A stretch of 48,969 bases of DNA. It comes from Verrucomicrobiia bacterium (lineage in GTDB: Bacteria > Verrucomicrobiota > Verrucomicrobiia > Opitutales > Opitutaceae). A program made the position numbers and the translations under genes. Where the stretch lies: assembly GCA_011525695.1 (NCBI GenBank), contig WYBX01000050.1:1-48969 (forward strand), read 5' to 3'. Each line of letters opens with the position of its first letter. Within the stretch, counting starts at the first letter, position 1. This document shows, piece after piece, positions 1-7,292 of the stretch. The notes beneath the pieces are model-generated. The model searched no databases. It was not told the DNA's origin and saw only the letters and a program-made list of their open reading frames with translations.

Positions 1-758
1 CGTCCTTAAACCCGATAGAAGTTTCATGCTGCGCAGCGGATCGATCTTCATGGCCGTGACGGAGCACGGCCCTCCATGTACGGGGTTCGGAACGTTGCGG
101 CCGGGGCAGAGCACGGCCCTCCATGAATCTGATTCTGATCCAGGATTCCAGATTCCGGGTCGGAATGACATTCATGGAGGTACGCCCTCCGTGGCGTCCG
201 CCATGTGGCAGCGGCGTCCCGCCAAATCTATCTACACTTCTTGCTGAAAAGGTCATTCGGATCGCTTTTCGCCGGTTGAAAACCGGCGCTACCCAGGCAG
301 CCGCAAGCGCCAATGATCTCCGGACCCATCAGAAGGCCGGCCCACCGTGGCACCGCGTCTCAATTTGCGTGAATTCGACCGTTCTCGCGAATGTGAATCT
401 CCCGTCGTGATCTGAAGCGCCAACGGCGCGATAACATCCCAGCCTGGGCTGGCGGCTGCCGCCGGCCCAGGACAATTTTCGAACGTAATCGAGGGCTGTA
501 AGCCCGATCCATACGGATCCTCGAATGGATGAATCGGGCCTTCAGCCCAGAGATTCTTGCGGTAGGAAATCCTGGGCCGTTGGCCCAGGCTGGGATGAAA
601 ACGGCCCTCCGGCCCTCGATGAATCCGTGCGTCACCCATTGTTGCGGATTCGGCGTCCCCGCCGCGTTCACGGCAACGGACGACGGATGTCAATCCGCGC
701 TTGATTTCCCGACTCACCGCCGAACACTTTCCCGTTCCCATCAAACGCCCGACCCTCC
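1..758. repeat. Gene-free repeat region upstream of pdhA
   Basis: No credible gene is present; open frames here are translations of palindromic repeats. Positions 1-86 and about 105-215 are pieces of the ATGGCCGTGACGG / GGCCCTCCAT palindrome family seen elsewhere in the window. Positions 271-287 form a GCCGGTT-GAA-AACCGGC hairpin. Positions 436-597 form a large nested inverted repeat listed separately. The last 100 bases before the GTG at 759 must hold the promoter and ribosome site of the pyruvate dehydrogenase genes, but I see no convincing -35/-10 pair. Confidence 0.7.
436..597. repeat. Three-tier nested inverted repeat (cruciform-like)
   Basis: The outer arms are CATCCCAGCCTGGGC plus GGCCCAGGA on the left (about 435-472) and their complement on the right (about 570-597); the left arm has about 10 extra bases. 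A middle pair, GGGCTGTAAGCCCGAT (493-508) against ATCGGGCCTTCAGCCC (about 533-548), sits inside it. An inner ATCCAT/ATGGAT pair sits at the centre. The three stems are concentric, so the whole block could fold as one long hairpin. Confidence 0.75.
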
Positions 759-1856
759 GTGAGTAAGAAAACGAGTCCCACCGACAAGAAGAAGTCCGAG
801 CCAAAGGTCCCGGGCTCCGCCTACGCCCAGCACCCGGTCAATGCCCGGTTGTCCCGTGACGAGCGGATCGAACTCCACCGGAAGATGGTGCGGATTCGCC
901 GGTTCGAGGAACGCAGCCTGCGCGCCTACCAGGCCAAGAAGATCGGCGGATTCCTCCATCTTTACATCGGCCAGGAGGCCGTCGCCATTGGCTGCTGCTC
1001 GCTGATGGGCAAGAACGATCATGTGATCACGGCTTATCGCGACCATGGCCACGCGATCGCCGTCGGCATGGAGACCAAGCCGCTCATGGCGGAACTGTAC
1101 GGCAAGGCCACCGGCTGCTCCAAGGGCAAGGGCGGCTCGATGCATTACTTTGATCCCACCCGGAATTTCTGGGGTGGCCATGGCATCGTCGGCGGCCAAA
1201 TCCCGCTCGGCACCGGCCTCGGCTACGCGCTCAAGTACCGCGGGTCGAAGGGCGCGGTCATGGCCTTCATGGGCGACGGCGCCGTCAATCAGGGAGCTGT
1301 CCACGAGGCCTACAACCTCGCCGCGCTCTGGCAGCTTCCGGTCGTGTTCGTGATCGAGAACAACGGCTACTCGATGGGCACCAGCCAGGCGCGGTCCTCG
1401 GCCGGCGAGCTCGCCAAGCGGGCCGAGGGCTACGACATGCCCTGGGGACAGTGCAGCGGCCACGATCTCTATGAGGTGCGGGCAATGATGGACAAGTACC
1501 TGACCCTCGCCCGCGACGAGTCCCGCCCGTCGACCGTCGAGATCGACACCTACCGGTACCGCGGCCACTCCGTCGCCGATCCCGACAACACCTACCGGAC
1601 CAAGCACGAAATCGAGGAGTATCGGAAGACCAAGGACCCGATCCAGCTCTTCCAGGATCACCTCGTCCGGGAGGGCGTGCTCGACGATGCGCTGATCGAA
1701 AAGATCGACGGTGCAGCGCGGGCCGAGGCCGAAGCCGCCGCGGAATTTGCCGAGGCCAGCCCGTTCCCGACGGTCGAGGATATCCAGCACGATGTCTATT
1801 GGGAGAGCGACCATCCCTCCGAGCGCCAATCCAAGGGCCGGCTCTTCTTCGACTGA
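759..1856 (+). CDS. pdhA: Pyruvate dehydrogenase E1 component, alpha subunit
   Basis: This is the thiamine-diphosphate-binding subunit of the cytoplasmic pyruvate dehydrogenase complex, which decarboxylates pyruvate and passes the acetyl group to lipoyl-E2. The 365-residue protein has the usual E1-alpha length. The ThDP/Mg motif GDGAVNQG begins at residue 172 and is followed by the typical ENNGYSMGT segment; the RYRGHSVADPDNTYR region near residue 265 is also characteristic. The start is a GTG at 759. It lies 75 bp upstream of the E1-beta gene and forms an operon-like set with it and E2. No E3 (lipoamide dehydrogenase) gene lies in the window. The family is certain; a branched-chain 2-oxoacid specificity cannot be fully excluded. 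Confidence 0.95.
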   Translation: MSKKTSPTDKKKSEPKVPGSAYAQHPVNARLSRDERIELHRKMVRIRRFEERSLRAYQAKKIGGFLHLYIGQEAVAIGCCSLMGKNDHVITAYRDHGHAIAVGMETKPLMAELYGKATGCSKGKGGSMHYFDPTRNFWGGHGIVGGQIPLGTGLGYALKYRGSKGAVMAFMGDGAVNQGAVHEAYNLAALWQLPVVFVIENNGYSMGTSQARSSAGELAKRAEGYDMPWGQCSGHDLYEVRAMMDKYLTLARDESRPSTVEIDTYRYRGHSVADPDNTYRTKHEIEEYRKTKDPIQLFQDHLVREGVLDDALIEKIDGAARAEAEAAAEFAEASPFPTVEDIQHDVYWESDHPSERQSKGRLFFD

Positions 1857-1899
1857 TACCTGCGAACGGAAGACGCACGCCACACCGAACGCCCCTAGT

Positions 1900-1926
1900 C
1901 TACTCACTACCCACTACCCGCTACTC
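1900..1926 (+). repeat. Heptameric (CTACYC-type) tandem tract between pdhA and pdhB
   Basis: Four near-identical 7-nt units of the form RCTACYC run in tandem in the short pdhA-pdhB gap and stop 6 bases before the pdhB start. The same unit recurs in the pdhB-pdhC gap. The sequence does not resemble a ribosome site. Confidence 0.7.
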
Positions 1927-1931
1927 AAGTC

Positions 1932-2909
1932 ATGCCTGTCATTTCCTACCGGGAAGCCGTCCGCCATGCCCTCGCTGAAGAACTGCAGCGCGACGAGAAC
2001 GTCGTCGTCATGGGCGAGGAGGTCGGCCAGTTCAATGGCGCCTACAAGGTCACGGAAGGGCTGCTGGCCAAGTTCGGAGCCCGGCGGGTGGTCGACACCC
2101 CGATCAGCGAGGCGGGATTCATCGGGCTGGGCATCGGCGCATCGATGCTCGGCATCCGGCCGGTGATGGAGCTGATGTTCTGGTCATTCTATTCGGTCGC
2201 CTTCGATCAAATCCTGAACAACGCCGCCAACGTCCGTTACATGAGCGGCGGCCAGATCCACTGCCCGATCGTCGTCCGCGGCCCGGCCAATGGCGGCACC
2301 AACGTCGGCGCCACCCACTCACTTACCCCCGAGAACGTGCTGGCCAACCACCCCGGCGTGAAGGTGGTCGTGCCCGCGACCGCCTACGATGCCAAGGGTC
2401 TGCTCAAGTCGGCGATTCGCGACAACGACCCCGTCTTCTTCCTCGAGAACACCATGCTCTATGGGGAGAAGGGCGAGGTTCCCGCCGAGGAATACCTCGT
2501 TCCGCTCGGGCAGGCCGATGTGAAACGGAAAGGCACGGATCTCACCATCGTCACCTACGGCCGTTCGGTCCTGCACTCGCTCGCCGCCGCGGCGATCCTC
2601 GAGGAACAGCACGAGATCTCCGCCGAGGTCGTCGATCTGCGGACCATTCGTCCCCTCGACATCGACGCGGTGCTCACCTCCGTGGCCAGGACCCACCGGG
2701 TGCTGATCGTCGAGGAGCAAAAGCCGTTCGCGAGCGTCGGCTCCCAGCTCGCGTACATGATCCAGAAGGAGGCATTCGACGAACTCGACGCACCGATCCA
2801 CCGGCTCGCGACGATTGACGCCCCCGCGATCTACAGCCCCCCCGTCGAGGTCGAACAAATCCCGAATCCCCAGCGCGTCCTCAAGGCCGCCCTGGAGGCA
2901 TTACAATGA
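1932..2909 (+). CDS. pdhB: Pyruvate dehydrogenase E1 component, beta subunit
   Basis: This is the partner of the preceding alpha subunit; the two form the alpha2-beta2 E1 that binds ThDP at their interface. The 325-residue length fits the family. Recognisable features are the N-terminal YREAVRHALAEELQRD segment, the MGEEVGQFNGAYKVTEGL loop, the TPISEAGFIGLGIG segment and the C-terminal transketolase domain with DLRTIRPLDIDAV. The ATG at 1932 gives the conserved PVISYREA start. No clear Shine-Dalgarno precedes it; instead a heptameric tract fills the upstream gap. Confidence 0.95.
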   Translation: MPVISYREAVRHALAEELQRDENVVVMGEEVGQFNGAYKVTEGLLAKFGARRVVDTPISEAGFIGLGIGASMLGIRPVMELMFWSFYSVAFDQILNNAANVRYMSGGQIHCPIVVRGPANGGTNVGATHSLTPENVLANHPGVKVVVPATAYDAKGLLKSAIRDNDPVFFLENTMLYGEKGEVPAEEYLVPLGQADVKRKGTDLTIVTYGRSVLHSLAAAAILEEQHEISAEVVDLRTIRPLDIDAVLTSVARTHRVLIVEEQKPFASVGSQLAYMIQKEAFDELDAPIHRLATIDAPAIYSPPVEVEQIPNPQRVLKAALEALQ

Positions 2910-2929
2910 TTCTGGGTACTCCGAAAAAA

Positions 2930-3077
2930 GCAGCGAGTAGCGGGTAGCGAGCAGCGAGCATGCAAACCGGATTCGCGACCAGTGAGATTATTGGCGCGTC
3001 TATTGGAAAAATGCGTCTCCTCTCCTCCATTCCGAATACCCTTCCTACTCGCTACCCGCTACTCGCTACTCGCTACT
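2930..3077 (+). repeat. Inverted pair of heptameric tracts between pdhB and pdhC
   Basis: A tract of GAGTAGC/GGGTAGC-type units at 2930-2960 is nearly the reverse complement of a tract of GCTACTC/GCTACCC-type units at 3045-3077. In the transcript the two could pair as an imperfect stem of about 30 bp with a loop of roughly 85 nt, just upstream of the pdhC start at 3129. The heptamer is the same one that lies upstream of pdhB. Confidence 0.75.
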
Positions 3078-3128
3078 GATTCAGCCCTGCTTGCTGCCAC
3101 TCAACCATCCGCTACCACTTACCCAACC

Positions 3129-4529
3129 ATGGCCAATATCATCGAAATGCCGAAGCTCAGCGACACCATGACCGTCGGTACCCTGGTCAAATGGTTGAAG
3201 CAGGAAGGCGACGCGGTGAAGTCCGGCGACATGCTGGCCGAGGTCGAGACAGACAAGGCGACGATGGAACTCGAGTCGTTCTTCGATGGCACGCTGCTGA
3301 AGATCTTTGCCGACAGCGGCGCCCAGGTTGCGATCGGCTCGCCGCTTTGTGCCATCGGCAAGCCGGGCGAGAAAATCGACGTCCCCGCACCCGCGGCCAA
3401 GCCGCCCGAAAAGGCCGAGGCCCCGGCCGCCAAGCCGGCCGAAGGAGGACAGAAGACGGAGGACAGAGGGCAGAAAACGGGCGACGGAGAACAGAAGAAG
3501 TCCCAACCGGCGCCGCCGATGCCGCCCTCGACGACCGCCGTCCCTGCCGCGGTTCCCAAGGCAGGTCAGGTCTCAGAACCGACCCACCCCAAGCCCGCGC
3601 CCGCCGCCGCTTCGTCCGACCGGGTCAAGATTTCGCCGCTCGCCCGGAAACTGGCCGTGGAAAAGGGCATCGATCCGGCGCGGGTAACCGGCAGCGGACC
3701 CGGCGGCCGGATCGTCCGGGCCGACATCCTTGCCGCGGAAAAGAGCGGCGGAGCCAGGGTCGGATCGGCCGTTCCCGGCGCGAAAAAGCCCGCGGGACCA
3801 TCCGCATTCGCCAAGGGCCCGATCCAGGAGGAACGCACGGTTCCCGTTTCCAATATGCGCGGCGCGATCGCGCGCCGGCTGGTGGAATCGAAGACCCAGC
3901 TTCCGCATTTCTATGTCGAGGTGGAGATCGACGCGGGCCCGCTGCTCGCATTGCGCGAACAGCTCAACGCCAATCTCGAAGCGGAAGGCGTAAAACTTTC
4001 CGTCAACGATTTCGTCCTGAAGGCCAGCGCCACGGCGCTCCGGCAGGTGCCCACCGTCAACGCGTCCTGGGAAACCGCGGCCTCGGGCCAGGGCCAGATC
4101 CGGCATTTTGCCGCGGCGCACGTCGCGTTCGCGGTGGCGATGGAGGACGGCCTCATCACACCGGTGATTCGCGATGCCCACGAAAAGAGCCTCTTCGAGA
4201 TCAGCAGCGAGGCCAAGGCGCTCGGCAAGCTGGCGCGTGATCGGAAGCTGAAGCCCGATCAGTTCACGGGCGGCACGTTCTGCGTCTCGAACCTGGGCAT
4301 GATGGGGATCCCGCGATTCACCGCGATCATCAACCCGCCGAATGCCGCCATCCTCGCCGTCGGCACGACGGTGCAGAAGCCGGTCGTGAAGGATGGCGCA
4401 ATTGGGATCGGCCAGACGATGGTGCTCACCCTCTCCTGCGATCATCGCGTCGTCGATGGCGCCGTTGGCGCGCGCTACCTCGGCGCCCTGAAACAGCTCC
4501 TCGAAGCCCCCGCCTTGCTCCTGGTGTGA
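3129..4529 (+). CDS. pdhC: Dihydrolipoamide acetyltransferase (PDH E2 component)
   Basis: E2 is the core of the pyruvate dehydrogenase complex and transfers acetyl from its lipoyl arm to CoA. The protein has 466 residues. Residues 1-80 are one lipoyl domain with the lipoylated lysine K43 in ETDKATME. A long Ala/Pro/Lys linker follows. Residues about 160-200 are the E1/E3-binding domain (ISPLARKLAVEKGID, GSGPGGRI). The rest is the acetyltransferase domain, ending in the SCDHRVVDGAVG active-site motif. The open frame extends upstream to 2982, but the ATG at 3129 gives the canonical MANIIEMPKLSDTM start, so the upstream part is repeat-derived. Part of the linker (nt 3447-3495) is a heptameric tandem tract. 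Confidence 0.94.
   Translation: MANIIEMPKLSDTMTVGTLVKWLKQEGDAVKSGDMLAEVETDKATMELESFFDGTLLKIFADSGAQVAIGSPLCAIGKPGEKIDVPAPAAKPPEKAEAPAAKPAEGGQKTEDRGQKTGDGEQKKSQPAPPMPPSTTAVPAAVPKAGQVSEPTHPKPAPAAASSDRVKISPLARKLAVEKGIDPARVTGSGPGGRIVRADILAAEKSGGARVGSAVPGAKKPAGPSAFAKGPIQEERTVPVSNMRGAIARRLVESKTQLPHFYVEVEIDAGPLLALREQLNANLEAEGVKLSVNDFVLKASATALRQVPTVNASWETAASGQGQIRHFAAAHVAFAVAMEDGLITPVIRDAHEKSLFEISSEAKALGKLARDRKLKPDQFTGGTFCVSNLGMMGIPRFTAIINPPNAAILAVGTTVQKPVVKDGAIGIGQTMVLTLSCDHRVVDGAVGARYLGALKQLLEAPALLLV
3447..3495 (+). repeat. Heptameric tandem tract inside the E2 linker
   Basis: Seven consecutive 7-nt units of the form RRACRGA (GGACAGA, AGACGGA, GGACAGA and so on) lie within the coding sequence of E2. 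They encode a Gln/Lys/Asp/Gly-rich stretch with a QKTEDRGQKTGDG character, unlike the surrounding Ala/Pro linker. The tract is purine-rich and unlike local codon use. Confidence 0.75.
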
Positions 4530-4531
4530 TA

Positions 4532-4552
4532 AGCAGCCCGCCCGGCGGGGCT
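4532..4552. terminator. GC-rich palindrome just after pdhC
   Basis: AGCAGCCCGCC and a near-complementary GGCGGGGCT flank a single C, starting 3 bases after the pdhC stop. A near-perfect copy follows the GH15 gene at 4820-4842. No U-run follows, so it may be a Rho-independent-like end or an RNA-stabilising hairpin. Confidence 0.45.
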
Positions 4553-4800
4553 TCATGGCCGTGACGGCCAGCCCTCCGTAGCTGCAGCGAAGGTGGGAGC
4601 CCGGCCCTCCATGTATCGAAATCCGATTCCAAGGTTCCCATTTCGTGGTCGGAATGACAGTCATGGAGGGACGACCTCCGTGTCGTCCACAAACCCGATG
4701 GGAAAACCATTCTGCGCAGCGGATCGATCTTCATGGCCGTGACGGCCTGCGCGCCGTAGCTTCAGCGAAGGCGGGAGCACGGCCCTCCATGTCTCATTCC
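4548..4800. repeat. Two copies of the ATGGAGGG palindrome family
   Basis: The gene-free pdhC-GH15 gap is filled by repeats. A degenerate half copy spans about 4548-4612. A full copy spans 4661-4791 with outer ends TCATGGAGGG and CCCTCCATG. In the full copy the small loop between GGCCGTGACGG and AGCACGGCC is enlarged by about 30 bases that carry their own CTTC-AGC-GAAG hairpin. Confidence 0.75.
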
Positions 4801-4819
4801 TGATGCGAAAGCATCTATA

Positions 4820-4853
4820 AGCAGCCCGCCCGGCGGGCTGCTGCCGGCTGCTA
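4820..4853 (-). terminator. Palindrome at the stop codon of the GH15 gene
   Basis: Read on the minus strand, the GH15 stop codon is the TAG of TAGCAGCC. It is followed by a perfect 11-bp inverted repeat (AGCAGCCCGCC, centre C, GGCGGGCTGCT, 4820-4842). It resembles a shortened version of the 75-bp stop-codon palindromes elsewhere in the window and has the same GTAG foot. Confidence 0.5.
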
Positions 4854-6644
4854 CGGGCTGCTGCGCGCTTCGGCCGGACCGAGCACTTCGGGCGACAGAT
4901 TCTGCGCCGAGTTGATCAACCCCACATGCGAAAACGCCTGCGGGAAATTGCCCACCAGCCGACGGTGCCGCGGATCATACTCCTCCGCGAGCAGCCCAAG
5001 ATCGTTGCGCATCCCAAGCAGCCGGTTGAACAGGCTCCGCGCCTCGTCCGGCTGACCCATGAGATGCAGGCAATCCACCAGCCAGAAGCTGCACGGCAGG
5101 AAGGCCCCTTCGCCCGGCGGCAGCCCGTCGACCGTGACGGATTCCGTCGGATGGTAGCGGTACACCAGTCCGCCGAAAACCAGTTCGCGTCGGATCGCCT
5201 GGACCGTGCCGGCGACGCGGGGATCGGTTGCGGGCAGGAAGCCGACCAGCGGAATCATCAGCAGGCTGGCATCCAGCTGCTCGGATCCGTAGGCCTGCGT
5301 GAACGCGCCCCGCGCGGGATGGTAGCCGTGGGTGCAAACATCATCGTGAATTTCCTGGCGCAGTGCACGCCAGCGCTCCAGGTCGCCCTCCAGGTTGAAT
5401 TCCTCGATTGCCTTGACCGCCCGATCGACCGCCACCCAGGCCATGACCTTCGAATGCGTGAAATGCTGGCGCGGCCCGCGAACCTCCCAGATGCCCTCGT
5501 CCGGATCCTGCCAGTGCTGCTCCACGAAGTTCACCAGGTGCCGCTGCAAATGCCATGAGTTCGCGCCGGTGCGAATCCCCACCCGGCGCGCCAGGTGCAT
5601 CGCATCCATGATCTCGCCGTGGACATCCAGCTGGAACTGCTCCGCGGCCGCGTTCCCGATCCTCACCGGCCGCGAATCCTCGTAACCGGCCAGGTGTTTC
5701 AGTTCGAACTCCGGCAGCCCGCGCTCGCCCGCGGCTCCATACATGATCTGGAGCTGGGAGGGATCGCCCGCCACTGCCCGGAGCAGCCATCCGCTCCAGG
5801 CCTTCGCCTCCTCCGTGTAGCCCGCCTCCATCAGCGAATACAGCGTGAACGTCGCATCCCGCAGCCAGCAGTACCGGTAATCCCAGTTGCGCACGCCGCC
5901 GATCTGCTCCGGCAACGACGTGGTGGCCGCCGCCACGATCCCCCCGGTCGGCGCATACGTGAGCGCCTTGAGCGTCAGCAGCGAGCGCATCACCGCCTCC
6001 CGCCATTCGCCCGTGTAGGTGCAGCGCGCACACCACTCCCGCCAGTAGAGCTCGCAATGTTCGAGCGCCCGGCCGGCATCGATCGCCGGCGGTGGCGACT
6101 CGTGCGACGGATACCAGGTCAGCACGAAGTTCACCCGCTCGCCCTCCCGCACCGTGAAGTCCGCCACCGTGGAAAGATCTTCGCCATGCGTCGGCACCGT
6201 GCTGCGCAGCACGAAGGCATCCGGGCCCGCAACGACATTGAGCCCCTCCGCATCCTTCCAAACCCAGGGCACCGTCCGGCCGTAATCAAGCCGCAGGATC
6301 AGCCGCATCCGCATCTCCACGCTTCCCCGCACGCCTTCCACGATCCGCACCACCTCACGATGCGCCGTGTGCGGCGGCATGCAATCGATCAACCGGACAA
6401 CCCCGGTCTCCGTCTCAAACGTGGTCTCGAGGATTAACGTGTCCTGCCGGTACGCGCGCGAGATCCGCGGTTCGGCTGCCGCTGGCGCAATCTGCCAGCA
6501 GCCATTGCCCTCCTCGCCCAACAGGGCGGCCATGCAGGCATTCGAGTCGAACCGGGGCATGCAAAGCCAGTCCATGGAACCATTCCGGCCAATGAGCGCA
6601 CACGTGCGCATGTTCCCGACAAAGCCATAGTCCTCGATCTTCAT
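4851..6644 (-). CDS. Glycoside hydrolase family 15 (glucoamylase/trehalase-like)
   Basis: GH15 enzymes invert alpha-glucosidic bonds; bacterial members include glucoamylases, dextran glucosidases and the trehalases of actinobacteria. The 597-residue protein starts with the typical MKIEDYGFVGNMRTCALI and GSMDWLCMPRFDS. It has an N-terminal super-sandwich domain and an (alpha/alpha)6 barrel with the RNWDYRYCWLRDATF, HFTHSKVMAWVAVDR and LLAEEYDP...GNFPQAFSH segments, which hold the substrate and catalytic glutamates. There is no signal peptide, so it is probably cytoplasmic. The open frame runs on to 6971, but upstream codons are translated repeat; the ATG at 6644 matches the family. It lies downstream of treZ on the same strand. 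The substrate, starch fragments or trehalose, is undecided. Confidence 0.9.
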   Translation of the reverse strand: MKIEDYGFVGNMRTCALIGRNGSMDWLCMPRFDSNACMAALLGEEGNGCWQIAPAAAEPRISRAYRQDTLILETTFETETGVVRLIDCMPPHTAHREVVRIVEGVRGSVEMRMRLILRLDYGRTVPWVWKDAEGLNVVAGPDAFVLRSTVPTHGEDLSTVADFTVREGERVNFVLTWYPSHESPPPAIDAGRALEHCELYWREWCARCTYTGEWREAVMRSLLTLKALTYAPTGGIVAAATTSLPEQIGGVRNWDYRYCWLRDATFTLYSLMEAGYTEEAKAWSGWLLRAVAGDPSQLQIMYGAAGERGLPEFELKHLAGYEDSRPVRIGNAAAEQFQLDVHGEIMDAMHLARRVGIRTGANSWHLQRHLVNFVEQHWQDPDEGIWEVRGPRQHFTHSKVMAWVAVDRAVKAIEEFNLEGDLERWRALRQEIHDDVCTHGYHPARGAFTQAYGSEQLDASLLMIPLVGFLPATDPRVAGTVQAIRRELVFGGLVYRYHPTESVTVDGLPPGEGAFLPCSFWLVDCLHLMGQPDEARSLFNRLLGMRNDLGLLAEEYDPRHRRLVGNFPQAFSHVGLINSAQNLSPEVLGPAEARSSP

Positions 6645-7292
6645 CCGATTTCTGATGGTGGGCGCTGGCCGGAAAAAGTTTCCGGGAATCCGAGCCCTCG
6701 GCGCGTTCAGAGCATTCCGGAGTCCATCCCGCTGCTTCATTCTACCGCGCTGCCGTAGGGGCGCAGCCTTGCCTGCGCCCTCAAGGTGTTTCGAACGAGC
6801 ATGCGGGCGCAGCAAGACTGCGCCCCTGCGAGACGGAGTCCGGGTCCACAAACCCGATGGGAAAACCATTCTGCGCAGCGGATCGATCTTCATGGCCGTG
6901 ACGGAGCACGGCCCTCCATGAATCGAAATCCGATTCCAAGATCCCCATTCCCTGGTCGGAATGACAGTCATGGAGGGACGACCTCCGTGTCGTCCACAAA
7001 CCCGATGGGAAAACCATTCTGCGCAGCGGATCGCTCTTCATGGCCGTGACGGAGCACGGCCCTCCATGAATGCAGTTCTGATCCCAGAATTCAGACACCC
7101 ATCGTTTGATGGGGATGCGGCGCCCTCTCGCCGCGTCGATTTCGTTCAAGCGTCATTCCGAACGTGGAAGCGGCGTCCCGCCGCTTGCCGAATTTGGAAG
7201 ACAAATCGGCAGGATGCCGCTTCCACGTTGCCGGATTGGGGAAACAAGGCGGGAGGATGCCGCTTCGATACCGCTTCCACGAAACGAGCCCC
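6645..7292. repeat. Gene-free repeat block between treZ and the GH15 gene
   Basis: No gene is present. Positions about 6843-6920 and 6968-7069 are two copies of the ATGGAGGG palindrome family, with a period of about 148 bp. The second is complete, with perfect outer arms TCATGGAGGG (6968-6977) and CCCTCCATGA (7060-7069). Positions 7161-7283 are a second repeat family listed separately. Any promoter for the GH15 gene would lie in 6645-6840, where I see no clear motif. Confidence 0.7.
7161..7283. repeat. GGAAGCGGC inverted repeat family
   Basis: A perfect 14-bp inverted repeat, AACGTGGAAGCGGC (7161-7174) and its complement (7216-7229), encloses a smaller GGCGTCCCGCC-type stem. A decayed second copy continues to 7283. 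The fragment near 205-215 in the first intergenic block belongs to the same family. Confidence 0.7.

Noticed and set aside
289..804. 171-codon minus-strand open frame before pdhA
   Set aside because: Its translation is that of the nested palindromes and runs antisense into pdhA.
741..1907. Long minus-strand open frame opposite pdhA
   Set aside because: It mirrors the codon pattern of pdhA and has no family features; high GC produces long antisense frames.
6843..7069. CRISPR array
   Set aside because: Only two repeats at a 148-bp period, strongly palindromic over 100 bp, with no short unique spacers.
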